Shown: piece after piece, positions 6,775-14,749 of the stretch
How the letters are laid out: every line of letters starts with the position of its first letter
Numbering within the stretch: position 1 is the stretch's first letter
Source of the DNA: Coriobacteriia bacterium
GTDB lineage: Bacteria; Actinomycetota; Coriobacteriia; Anaerosomatales; JAENZW01
Assembly: GCA_029858605.1 (NCBI GenBank)
Contig: JAOUET010000007.1
Location: 1-23,777 of the forward strand
DNA: 23,777 bases
Direction: 5' to 3'
Position numbers and translations under genes: made by a program
The notes under the pieces: generated by a model
The model's input: the letters and a program-made list of their open reading frames with translations, nothing else
Database searches by the model: none
What the model was told of the DNA's origin: nothing

Positions 6775-7716
6775 CTAGAGACCCGAGCCGAGGGAGCTGA
6801 ACAGACGAACGATGGATATGATCGCAGGGGTCACGAGCACGATGAGTGTCGCCGGCAGGATGCAGAGCACCAGTGGGAAGACCATCTTCGCGGGAACCTT
6901 CTGGGCGACTTCCTCGGCATGCTGGCGCCGCTTGAGCCGCATCTCCGCCGCCTGCGTGCGCAGCACGTTGCCGACGCTCACGCCGAAGACGTCTGCCTGA
7001 ACCATGGCCATGCAGAACGTGCTCAACTCGAAGACGTCGCACCTGTCTGCAAGCTTGCGTAGCGCCTCCCGCCTCGACATGCCAGCCTGGACCTCGTTCA
7101 GTTCGACCGCGAACTCCTCGGCGAGCGGGCCCGATCGAGCCCTGATGAACTTCGCGACGGCTGCGTCGAAGCCGAGCCCCGCCTCAACCGCGATCATCAG
7201 CATGTCGAGCATGTCCGGCAACTCGCGGCGGATGAGTTCTTGGCGACGTGCGATCCGTCCGCCGAGCCACACGCCAGGAAGGAACCAGCCGAAGATCGCG
7301 GAGAACACACCGATAGCTGCCACGAACACGAACTTCTGTCCCGTGAGATACCCGAAGCCGACACCGAGCACGAGCAGGAGCAGGACGCTGAGGACCTTGA
7401 GGGCGATCATCCCGTCACCGCCGATGCCTCCTGGATTCCCCGCCATGCGGGCACGGCGCTCGAGGCTCTGGCGGTACGTCTGCGGCATCAGGCGATGCAG
7501 AAGCCCAACGGCAGACTGACCGGCCGGCTTAAGGACGCGCTGCCTGAACGGCGACATGAGGGGTTCCAGTTCATCGGCCTGTCGCCGCTCAGTATCCGAG
7601 AGCGTCTTCAGACGCCTCGACACACGCCTTTCCTCAGAGAAGACGAGGTCGAGTACGACCCAGGTAATGACTGCCACAAGAATGGCGACGATCAGACCTA
7701 TCCCCCTCGCGGTCAT
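6775..7716 (-). CDS. tadC: Tad pilus inner-membrane platform protein TadC
   Basis: A type II secretion F-family (GspF/T2SSF) membrane protein, one of the two platform proteins on which the CpaF ATPase is thought to act in Tad/Flp pilus assembly. Of 313 residues, a hydrophobic segment lies near 6-26, paired segments near 102-150 (KVLSVLLLLVLGVGFGYL and FVFVAAIGVFSAIFGWFL), and one at the C-terminus near 277-305. The cytoplasmic domain at about 160-275 has the typical RRELPDMLDMLMIAVEAGLGFDAAV, followed by RREALRKLADRCDV and LSTFCMAMVQADVFGVSVGNVLR. ATG 7716 is 1 nt after the tadB stop, with GGTGGAG upstream, so the two are translated together. It is the last gene of the Tad cluster. Confidence 0.93.
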   Translation of the reverse strand: MTARGIGLIVAILVAVITWVVLDLVFSEERRVSRRLKTLSDTERRQADELEPLMSPFRQRVLKPAGQSAVGLLHRLMPQTYRQSLERRARMAGNPGGIGGDGMIALKVLSVLLLLVLGVGFGYLTGQKFVFVAAIGVFSAIFGWFLPGVWLGGRIARRQELIRRELPDMLDMLMIAVEAGLGFDAAVAKFIRARSGPLAEEFAVELNEVQAGMSRREALRKLADRCDVFELSTFCMAMVQADVFGVSVGNVLRTQAAEMRLKRRQHAEEVAQKVPAKMVFPLVLCILPATLIVLVTPAIISIVRLFSSLGSGL

Positions 7717-7717
7717 G

Positions 7718-9631
7718 TCAGATCTCCACCTTCGTCAGTCGAATCATCCAGATGGTTCCGATGATGAGCAGCAGCACGCCCACCCCCAGTACAAACAGCG
7801 TCAGACTCGATGTGAACAGGACGGAGATGTATGTCGGAGCGACCAGGGAAAGTGCGGCAATCGCGAAGAAGGGCATCACAGATAGGGCTATCGCCGAGAA
7901 GCGACTCTCCGCCGAAAGCGCCCTGACGTGTCGCCTTAGCTCTGCGCGCTGCCTGATGGTGTTGACGACGATGTCGAGCACCTCGGCCAGGTTGCCGCCG
8001 ACTTCGCGCTGGATCGTGATGGCGGCCACGGTCCACCTGAAGTCGTGGCTGTCCAACCGATCGGCCATGCGAAGCAGCGCGTCCTCAAAAGGCAGTCCGA
8101 ACCGCGTTTCTGATTCGACGCGTCGAAACTCCGTAGCCGAGGGCTCGGCGACCTCTTGAACGACGAGGCTGATGGCTTGCTGGATACCCCAACCGGCTCT
8201 CAAAGAGCCAGCGACAAGGCTTAGCACGTCCGGAAGCTGCTCCTCGAACGCAGCGCGGCGACGACCGATGCGTGTCTGCAACGCAACCAATGGACCCGCT
8301 ACTGCGAGGATGGTGACAATGAGCACGGCGAAGAGGTTTCCGGTGAGCACAAGCACGAAACCCGCGATCGCCAACGTGAAGAGCAGATGGAAGAAGATGT
8401 ACTCATTGACTCTGAGCGGCAAGCCAGCACGCTCGAGGCTGGTCCTAAATGTGCCGGTGTACCCGCGGCGATCCGCAACGTAGCCTATGGCGTCGATCAC
8501 CCGCCCGCGACTGCTGTCGCCAGGAGCGCCTTCGGCGGCTGAACCCTTCCCATCGTGCTGCTCGTAGTACCGTAGCTGATCCAAAGCCCCGCGCTTTGGA
8601 GCCAGCATCGAGCCAAGCGCCCAGGAACTTGCGCCGACGGCACCGAGCACGAGTGCACCGACGATGAACGCGGCAAATGGGCTTTCCGGGACAGGGGGTA
8701 CTACGTCCTCGATCCCGAGCCTGCTCTCGGTGTACAGTGGATTCTCCACGGCGGTCGTCAATGAACCCGCCACGTCGCCGTTCTTCGCCAGGATCTCGAT
8801 CTCCAGGTCCTTCGTCGACGGACGGCTACTCGTGAACGACACGGAATAGAGGCTTCTCAGTTCCTTGGCGATGTCCTCGAAGATGGGGGTCAGGCTGTCC
8901 ACGTCCTGCACTGACGCGAGACGCCCGCCCGAACTCGTCGCGAGCGCGCCCAGCGGCTTGGGATCGTAGTCAGGCGACTCTAGGGCAACAGCGTACACCG
9001 GAGCTCGAGCTTCGTTGACCGCGGCAGATGCGGCGTCGAGGGTGTTGATGCTCGTCATGTCGCCGCCGTCGGACAGGACGGTGATGTAGCGATCACGACC
9101 ATTGTCTTCGAACGTCCTGGCGGCACGGATGAGCCCGTCGTACAGAGCCGTCTCTTGACCCGCTTTGGCTTCGAGGGCATCGATCGCTCTCGTCAACGCC
9201 GTTGCGTCGGATGTGAACCCCGAGAGCACTCGCGGCTCTGAGCTGAACGCCACGACAGCTATCCGATCGTCCGGATGCATCGCAGCTACGAAGCTGCGTG
9301 CTGCGGTCTTGGCGGCCTTGAGAGGTCCGCCCTTCATGCTTCCGCTCACGTCGAGTAGAAGCACGACATCGACCGGTCCCCTGTCCTCGGTAAGCACGTG
9401 CGCGCGAACGTCCGGCACATCGATCCCATTCTCGAGAATCGTGAAACGCGGATTCCCGTCGGCCGGTATGAGATCAGCCGTGAGGGCCAGCTCGAGGCTT
9501 ACCTCGGGATAGTCATTTGTGCTCACGTCCTGTACCACGATGCCCGCCGCGCCAACGGACAGAGGCGCTGCCAGCACGATGAGCGCGCATATGGCGAGAA
9601 TGCGAGAGATCCGACGACCCACCACGATCAC
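7718..9631 (-). CDS. tadB: VWA domain-TadB fusion, Tad pilus platform protein
   Basis: A 637-residue fusion. Residues 8-29 look like a signal peptide. Residues about 85-265 form a von Willebrand factor A domain with an intact MIDAS metal site: DVSGSM at 94-99, Thr161 in ETALYDGL, and Asp188 in VLSDGGD. A hydrophobic segment near 318-342 then leads to a TadB/T2SSF part at about 385-637: hydrophobic segments near 412-452, the conserved EEQLPDVLSLVAGSLRAG and QREVGGNLAEVLDIV, and hydrophobic ends near 578-630. Topology would place the VWA domain outside the membrane and the T2SSF domain inside. GTG 9631 overlaps the cpaF stop by 4 nt (GTGA), indicating coupling. Ordinary TadB proteins are about half this size and lack VWA. 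The VWA part could bind pilin, matrix or a Mg-dependent partner; that is inference. Confidence 0.9.
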   Translation of the reverse strand: MIVVGRRISRILAICALIVLAAPLSVGAAGIVVQDVSTNDYPEVSLELALTADLIPADGNPRFTILENGIDVPDVRAHVLTEDRGPVDVVLLLDVSGSMKGGPLKAAKTAARSFVAAMHPDDRIAVVAFSSEPRVLSGFTSDATALTRAIDALEAKAGQETALYDGLIRAARTFEDNGRDRYITVLSDGGDMTSINTLDAASAAVNEARAPVYAVALESPDYDPKPLGALATSSGGRLASVQDVDSLTPIFEDIAKELRSLYSVSFTSSRPSTKDLEIEILAKNGDVAGSLTTAVENPLYTESRLGIEDVVPPVPESPFAAFIVGALVLGAVGASSWALGSMLAPKRGALDQLRYYEQHDGKGSAAEGAPGDSSRGRVIDAIGYVADRRGYTGTFRTSLERAGLPLRVNEYIFFHLLFTLAIAGFVLVLTGNLFAVLIVTILAVAGPLVALQTRIGRRRAAFEEQLPDVLSLVAGSLRAGWGIQQAISLVVQEVAEPSATEFRRVESETRFGLPFEDALLRMADRLDSHDFRWTVAAITIQREVGGNLAEVLDIVVNTIRQRAELRRHVRALSAESRFSAIALSVMPFFAIAALSLVAPTYISVLFTSSLTLFVLGVGVLLLIIGTIWMIRLTKVEI

Positions 9632-10986
9632 TGCCCGGAAGATTGCCCGAGGGCGAACATCTCGGCAGGCATCTCGATGCCCATGTACTCGAGGCGCTCG
9701 GCGAACTTCGGCCTCAAACCCGTGGGCTTGAGGTAGCCAAGATAGTGACCGTCCTCGCTCACGCCCATGGAGTAGTCGAAGCTGTATATGTCCTGCATGA
9801 CGATGGTATCGCCCTCCATGGTCTCTATTTCGGCTACCTGAGTAATACGCCGCGTTCCATCCCTGAGACGACTCAGGTGGATCACGACGTTCAGTGCCGC
9901 GGATGACTGCTCACGAATCGCGCGCACAGGAAGGTCGTAGCCAGACATGAGCACCATCGTCTCAATACGGGAGAGGGCGTCTCGCGGCGAGTTGGCGTGG
10001 ACCGTCGAAAGCGAACCCTCGTGCCCAGTGTTCATGGCTTGCAGCATGTCGAGCGCCTCGGCGCCACGTACCTCACCCACGATTATCCGGTCGGGTCGCA
10101 TACGCAAAGAGTTGCGTACGAGATCACGTATCGTGACCTGACCCTTGCCTTCGATGTTTGGCGGACGCGACTCCAGGCGCAGCACGTGCTGCTGGTGCAG
10201 GCGCAACTCAGCAGCGTCTTCGATCGTCACGATGCGCTCGTCGTCGGGAATGTAGGCGGACACAACGTTGAGAAGCGTCGTCTTCCCTGTTCCGGTGCCC
10301 CCCGAGATCAAGATGTTGAGCTTGCCGAGTACGCACGCTTGAAGGAACTGTGTGGTCTGTCTGGAAAGCGTGCCGAACCGAATGAGGTCATCGACCGTGA
10401 AGGGGTCGCGGGAGAACTTGCGGATCGTGAGCATGGGCCCGTTGATGGCCAGCGGGTGGACGACAGCGTTCACACGCGATCCGTCAGGCAATCGCGCGTC
10501 GACCATCGCCGAGCTTTCATCGATGCGCCGCCCGACCTGTGCCACGATCTTGTCGATGATCCGCAGCAGGTGAGCCTCATCGATGAATCGACCCGACGCG
10601 GGATAGATCTTGCCCAAACGCTCGATATAGATCGTCGACGCGTTGTTCACCATCACCTCGGTGATCTCGGGATCATCCAAGTACTCTTGGATAGGTCCAT
10701 AGCCAAGGATGTTGTCGATGACGTCCGTGATGATCTTGCGGCGCTCGGTTGCCGACAGCGGTGTCGTGTCCTCAGCGAGATACTCACCCAGCCGGCGCTC
10801 GATGCGATCTCGCAGTTCGAGCTCGTCGGCTTCCCTGTCGGTGAGTTCAGCCCCCATCTCCTCGATGAGCAGGTAATGGAGGTGGCGGACCACTGAATCC
10901 TTCGCACTATTCACCTCGACACCCGTGGCGGCCAGCTCGTCGGCGGATCCGAGAGTGCCCGTGGTGAGTCTGTCAGTGAGTGACAT
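9628..10986 (-). CDS. cpaF: Tad pilus assembly ATPase CpaF/TadA
   Basis: Hexameric secretion ATPase of the GspE/VirB11 superfamily that powers Flp pilus extension and probably retraction. The 452-residue protein has a variable N-terminus, then the family-typical DVIDNILGYGPIQEYLDDPEI and VMVNNASTIYIER at about 89-122. Walker A GGTGTGKT is at 229-236, an Asp-box region at 250-262 (ERIVTIEDAAEL), Walker B IIVGEVRGAEA at 301-311, and the His box TGHEGSLSTVHANS at 320-333. ATG 10986 follows AAGGGA and lies 15 nt after cpaE. It lies between CpaE and the two platform proteins, the usual Tad order. Confidence 0.97.
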   Translation of the reverse strand: MSLTDRLTTGTLGSADELAATGVEVNSAKDSVVRHLHYLLIEEMGAELTDREADELELRDRIERRLGEYLAEDTTPLSATERRKIITDVIDNILGYGPIQEYLDDPEITEVMVNNASTIYIERLGKIYPASGRFIDEAHLLRIIDKIVAQVGRRIDESSAMVDARLPDGSRVNAVVHPLAINGPMLTIRKFSRDPFTVDDLIRFGTLSRQTTQFLQACVLGKLNILISGGTGTGKTTLLNVVSAYIPDDERIVTIEDAAELRLHQQHVLRLESRPPNIEGKGQVTIRDLVRNSLRMRPDRIIVGEVRGAEALDMLQAMNTGHEGSLSTVHANSPRDALSRIETMVLMSGYDLPVRAIREQSSAALNVVIHLSRLRDGTRRITQVAEIETMEGDTIVMQDIYSFDYSMGVSEDGHYLGYLKPTGLRPKFAERLEYMGIEMPAEMFALGQSSGQ

Positions 10987-11001
10987 GTGGAAGTCCCTTC
11001 G

Positions 11002-12138
11002 TCAGTCCTTGATCACGTGCTTCGCAAGCTCGGCCAAGCTCTTCGCAACGTCTGACTTCGGCTGGTCGAGCGACACGGGCACTCCGCGATTCACCGAGCG
11101 CGGCACGAGTCGGTCGCTTGGTATGCGCACGAGCACCTCGCCCCCGATCGCACGCTCGACTTCAGCCGGCTCGAGGAAGACCTTGCTGTCGGCACGGTTG
11201 AGCACAAGTTTGACGAGTCCATTGCGATAGCCGAGCTGTCGCAGCTTCTGAAGCGAAACCTTCGTGTTCTTGATGCTCGGCAGATCCATGGTCGCGACCG
11301 CGAGCACTTCGTCACTGCGATCGATCGCAGTCAGCACCATCTCGTCCAAGCGGCCCGGCGTGTCGATGAGTACGATGTCGCCGAGTTCCTTGGCGAGGTC
11401 GATGATTCCCGATACTCGCGCCGTCGTGATCGACTCAGCATGCTCGGGTTGTGTCGGAGCCAACAGCACTTTGGCGCCACTCTGATGCTTCTGCATGAAT
11501 CCGTCGAGCAACTCGGCGTCCAGACGCTCGTACGCCTGTACCGCATCGTAGATGGTGCGAGTGGGCTGCAGCCCCAACATGACCGCGTCATCTCCGAACT
11601 CGAGGTCGAGGTCGAGCAGCACGACGCGCTTGTCCAACTTGGACGCGATGTACGCGGCAAGGTTGCTCGCGAGCACACTCTTGCCGACCCCGCCCTTGGT
11701 GCTGAAGACGGTGACCACCTTGGCGGAGGCAGTTTCATCGTCACCAGTGGCACTGCGGTAGTTCAGGGCGGCCTGACAGGCGTCAGTCACGGCGGCAGCG
11801 AGGTCGCCGTAGGTCGCACCCTCGATTCCGATAGCGTCGCGAAAACCCGAACGCATCGCCGACCGCAGGAGTTCCGCATCGACGGTCCGGGAGATCAGCA
11901 GATTCGCGGTACGCATCCCAGCGGCGGCCGAAACGCGCTCCGCCGCCGAGTATGCGGCGGGCTGACTGGTCGCCGGCCCGTACACTACTGCACATGCGTC
12001 GCGCTCGATCGCCACGTCTGCGGCTTCCGCCGGAGTTGCGGCATGAATAACCTCGACGTCCTGCGCGTCTGAAGTCAGAACCTTCTCGAGGCGCTGCAGG
12101 AAGTCACGGTCAGGATCGCTGATGACTATGATCGCCAT
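11002..12138 (-). CDS. cpaE: Tad pilus localisation ATPase CpaE/TadZ
   Basis: MinD/ParA-like ATPase with an N-terminal receiver-like domain; in Tad systems this protein places the pilus machine, often at a pole. Residues 1-125 look like a degenerate receiver: IVISDPDRDF at the start keeps acidic residues, but I see no clear phospho-acceptor/Lys pair. Residues 140-378 are the P-loop part: deviant Walker A STKGGVGKS at 146-154, LLDLDLEFGDD at 174-184, Walker B-like IVLIDTPGRLDE at 255-266, and VLNRADSK. ATG 12138 has AGGT upstream and follows cpaB by 7 nt. The C-terminal segment is AELAKHVIKD, without an obvious amphipathic membrane helix. Confidence 0.94.
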   Translation of the reverse strand: MAIIVISDPDRDFLQRLEKVLTSDAQDVEVIHAATPAEAADVAIERDACAVVYGPATSQPAAYSAAERVSAAAGMRTANLLISRTVDAELLRSAMRSGFRDAIGIEGATYGDLAAAVTDACQAALNYRSATGDDETASAKVVTVFSTKGGVGKSVLASNLAAYIASKLDKRVVLLDLDLEFGDDAVMLGLQPTRTIYDAVQAYERLDAELLDGFMQKHQSGAKVLLAPTQPEHAESITTARVSGIIDLAKELGDIVLIDTPGRLDEMVLTAIDRSDEVLAVATMDLPSIKNTKVSLQKLRQLGYRNGLVKLVLNRADSKVFLEPAEVERAIGGEVLVRIPSDRLVPRSVNRGVPVSLDQPKSDVAKSLAELAKHVIKD

Positions 12139-12145
12139 GTCATAC

Positions 12146-12901
12146 CTACTCGATCACGCCGGGATATCTTTGACCCGGCGTCCCGGGCACCTCTGTGGTG
12201 CCAGAACCGAGCAGGGCGAGCCACACCTTGCCCTCCTCTTGGGCAAAGACCAGCTTCTCGGCGTCCGCGGGGGACAGCGCGAGCGTGAGTGTGCTGGACA
12301 CCTCATCTTTCGCGGCAGCCCGGGAACTGGTGGGGGCAATCCCGCCTGCCTCCTCGCCTTCCGAATCACCTAGGACCGATGTCGTGGAGACACCGACCGC
12401 GAGAACCCGAGCCTTGGGCAGTATCAGCTTCGTGACGGCATCCTCGATCTCGAATGTCGCGTATACGACGACCGAATCGCCCGGCCGAATCAAACCTGCG
12501 ACACCTCGGGAAGCACTGTTAGGGAGCGATACTGCGACGTAGTCTTCGGGCACGGCGAACGAAAGACCTGCCTCTGTGGGAAGGCTGAACCGACCTGTGG
12601 TCACTTGCTCGCCCTTAGTGAGCGGGGCCGTGAGCAGTTTCCCCTCGATTACGGCAATGGATGACACCGCTCCGTCCGCGACATAGCGTCGGGGCATCTC
12701 AGCCAAAGCGATATAGTCCTCGTCTATTAGCTCCTCAGCAGACAGACCCGCAGGGAGGTCCTGCTGGGCCACCAGCACTTCGACCGGCTGCTCCTCGGCC
12801 GCAATTGCAGACCGCGCACTCTCCACGTAGTTCACCGCGGCGAAAGCCGCGAATAGACCCAGCACTACAGCGATAATCAGTATTACAATCTTGGTCCGCA
12901 T
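12146..12901 (-). CDS. cpaB: Tad pilus assembly protein CpaB (RcpC-like)
   Basis: A membrane-anchored, extracytoplasmic protein with an SAF domain. In diderms it works with the secretin; in monoderms its role is unclear but it is kept in Tad loci. Of 251 residues, about 5-27 form an N-terminal membrane anchor (IVILIIAVVLGLFAAFAAVNY). Residues about 40-105 are the SAF region (VEVLVAQQDLPAGLSAEELI, EGKLLTAPLTKGEQVT), followed by the CpaB core with YVAVSLPNSASRGVAGLIRPGDSV and LTLALSPADAEKLVFAQEEG. ATG 12901 follows GAAGGGAAACGG. The 60-nt gap from the TadG-like gene holds nothing else notable. Confidence 0.92.
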   Translation of the reverse strand: MRTKIVILIIAVVLGLFAAFAAVNYVESARSAIAAEEQPVEVLVAQQDLPAGLSAEELIDEDYIALAEMPRRYVADGAVSSIAVIEGKLLTAPLTKGEQVTTGRFSLPTEAGLSFAVPEDYVAVSLPNSASRGVAGLIRPGDSVVVYATFEIEDAVTKLILPKARVLAVGVSTTSVLGDSEGEEAGGIAPTSSRAAAKDEVSSTLTLALSPADAEKLVFAQEEGKVWLALLGSGTTEVPGTPGQRYPGVIE

Positions 12902-12961
12902 CCGTTTCCCTTCGCCACGCAGCCATCCGAACGCACCGACCGCGCCGTACTCCGAACCCGA

Positions 12962-14017
12962 TCATTCTGACAGCCAGTACACAACACCTGCGTAGTCCAC
13001 GTAGCCACCCGGGTCGAATGTGTCGCCTGGGACTACTTGGACAAACTCTGAGAGCAAGACGCCGTCTTTGAAATCGGGATCGTTGTGGATGAACATGTTC
13101 AGGAATCCCACAACTATTGTGGTCGTCGTGCCGTTCACCGAGTCCCAATCGTACGGATCCCCCTGGGCGATGATGATCACGGGGCACGTTATCAGCCGAT
13201 TGCAGTGGCTGCCGTCGGATTCATGGGTCGGTTCGACGATTCCGTCTTCGACGTGCAGCTCGCCCAAGTCGTGCGGTCCGCACGTCTCGTTGAAGTAGTC
13301 GACCAGCGAGCTGAAGTTGGGATTCGTCGGCGACCCGGTCTGGGTGTCGATCTCGTCACCAATGCTCACGGGGTCGCTGGTCCCGCCGACAGATATGACA
13401 CCCTTGGTGTTCGTCTCGCCGTCGGTGAATGGTGTGAGATCCACGAAATGCCAGTTGCCCTGCTCTTGATCACCGTTGTCCATGACGAGCTCGATCATCT
13501 GACCGGGGTCGTAGCCGTACGGTGCCTCTGTCGTGCCCGTGGCACATATGCCGAAGGGCATGAGCCCGCTGCCATACGTAGTGGGCGACCCGATGATAGC
13601 GGTTGCGTGCGCATCCACCTCTGCCGTATCGCGCCCGATCGCACGGGCAAAGAACAGGCCCATAGCGGGATCAAGCAAGTCGACAGTGATGGTGTCGTTG
13701 GCAACGAACGTAGAGCTGACGGTGAACTGGGAGTCACTCGCCTCCGGCGCGTTGATGGACGCGTAGTTCTCGGCAACAGCCACCGCCATTCCCGGATCAC
13801 CGGGTAGTTCCTGCACGCCGGCAAGTGCTGCCGCGTCTGCCCCGGTCTGCATCTGTCGTCTGTGCGAGTAGTACGCACCCGCGTCTACTGTGACGGCAGC
13901 GAACGCGAGCAAGACGACGATGAGGACGGCCACCATGAGAGCGACCGCGCCGTCGTCGCGAACCGCCAGCGAGGTGAAGCTACATGGCTCTGACGCTGGA
14001 CTGTGGCGCCTGTCCAT
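12962..14017 (-). CDS. TadG-like pilus-associated protein
   Basis: A 351-residue protein with a short cytoplasmic start, a single hydrophobic segment at about 23-46 (GAVALMVAVLIVVLLAFAAV) and the TadG/TadE-like follow-on TVDAGAYYSHRRQMQTGADAAALAGVQEL. The remaining ~280 residues should lie outside the cell. They include four cysteines (158, 246, 272, 278) that could form two disulfides. Unlike the pilin and TadE, the glutamate at +5 of the processing site is replaced by Met (DDGAVALM), so it is probably not cleaved by a prepilin peptidase and stays anchored. It is 6 nt downstream of tadE. The C-terminal domain is not one I recognise. A role as minor pilus component or cell-wall anchor is inference. 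Confidence 0.8.
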   Translation of the reverse strand: MDRRHSPASEPCSFTSLAVRDDGAVALMVAVLIVVLLAFAAVTVDAGAYYSHRRQMQTGADAAALAGVQELPGDPGMAVAVAENYASINAPEASDSQFTVSSTFVANDTITVDLLDPAMGLFFARAIGRDTAEVDAHATAIIGSPTTYGSGLMPFGICATGTTEAPYGYDPGQMIELVMDNGDQEQGNWHFVDLTPFTDGETNTKGVISVGGTSDPVSIGDEIDTQTGSPTNPNFSSLVDYFNETCGPHDLGELHVEDGIVEPTHESDGSHCNRLITCPVIIIAQGDPYDWDSVNGTTTTIVVGFLNMFIHNDPDFKDGVLLSEFVQVVPGDTFDPGGYVDYAGVVYWLSE

Positions 14018-14023
14018 TTCTGA

Positions 14024-14422
14024 TCACTCTTTCCGCATCGTCGCCGTGCTCGAGAGCGTTGGCGGGTCCCCAAGGCTAAGAGGACCCCCCAATGGGACGA
14101 CCCTCCAGCTCCACGGATAGCTGACAGTCACGCTCACGGACTCCGGGTCCGGCTCTGTCAGGGAGATGCTCAGTCCGCTGGCGGTCGTAAGTGGATACGC
14201 GCGCTGTTCCACCACCGAAGGGTCCCACAATGAGCCGTCTGCCACCGCTGCCATCCGCGCGCCTTCGCGGGCGGCGTGGGTGACCGCGAGCTGGGCCTGG
14301 AATACGAACCCGAACTCGAGCATACCGAAAAGCAAGATGAGTAGCAGGGGGACAACGACCGCGAACTCAAGTGCTACCGCGCCGCGATCACTGCCTCGTA
14401 CAACCCACCTTGGGCTCTTCAT
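14024..14422 (-). CDS. tadE: TadE-like minor pseudopilin
   Basis: A 132-residue protein with a basic start, then DRGAVALEF with the class-III prepilin pattern: predicted cleavage after Gly14 and Glu19 at position +5. A hydrophobic helix at about 15-38 (VVVPLLLILLFGMLEFGFVF) and QAQLAVTHAAREGARMAAV follow, the normal TadE signature. I start it at ATG 14422 because GGAGG lies 6 nt upstream. An earlier in-frame ATG at 14506 would add 28 unconserved residues and run through the strong hairpin described separately. TadE proteins are pilin-like and are matured by the Tad prepilin peptidase, which is not encoded in this window. Confidence 0.9.
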   Translation of the reverse strand: MKSPRWVVRGSDRGAVALEFAVVVPLLLILLFGMLEFGFVFQAQLAVTHAAREGARMAAVADGSLWDPSVVEQRAYPLTTASGLSISLTEPDPESVSVTVSYPWSWRVVPLGGPLSLGDPPTLSSTATMRKE

Positions 14423-14442
14423 CGTGTCCCTCCATAGCAGAC

Positions 14443-14492
14443 GAGGGCGGGGCGACCCAGCCGCGACAGCGACCGCGGATCGCCGCGCCCTC
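14443..14492 (-). other. Long stem-loop between flp and tadE
   Basis: The arms 14443-14458 and 14477-14492 are inverted copies matching at 14 of 16 positions. On the minus-strand RNA they form 15 pairs (one a G-U) with a single C-C mismatch, closing an 18-nt loop that can itself form a small CCGCG/CGCGG stem. It lies 47 nt after the pilin stop and ends about 20 nt before the tadE ATG. No T run follows, so it looks like a processing, stability or attenuation element rather than a full intrinsic terminator. Confidence 0.75.
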
Positions 14493-14539
14493 GGCGTTTC
14501 GTTCACAGTGCCCCGTTCAGGACACCCGAGCGAGCAGAC

Positions 14540-14749
14540 CTACGGAGTCGGCGCGGGAGGCGCCGCGACCACGTTGGGGAACAGGTCCGAGAAGAAATCC
14601 CGGAGCTCTCCGCCGAAGATCAGGGCACCGGCGGCCAAGAGAACGACGATGCCGACGACCAGGACCGCATACTCGAGCGCCGTGGCGCCATCGTCAGAGT
14701 CCATCCAGTTGCGAGCGTGCACCTTCAGCCAATTCAACCTTACAGACAT
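14540..14749 (-). CDS. flp: Flp-type major pilin
   Basis: The structural subunit of the Tad (type IVb/IVc) pilus. The 69-residue preprotein has a 21-residue leader ending DSDDG, predicted cleavage between Gly21 and Ala22, Glu26 at +5 and the adjacent Tyr of the Flp motif (GATALEYAV). A hydrophobic helix at about 25-46 (YAVLVVGIVVLLAAGALIFG) and a short tail ending in PPAPTP follow. ATG 14749 is chosen because GGAGG lies 7 nt upstream. A longer in-frame start at 14836 has no ribosome site and would extend an already normal-length leader. It is the first Tad gene, 206 nt downstream of the response regulator, and is separated from tadE by a strong hairpin. Confidence 0.95.
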   Translation of the reverse strand: MSVRLNWLKVHARNWMDSDDGATALEYAVLVVGIVVLLAAGALIFGGELRDFFSDLFPNVVAAPPAPTP

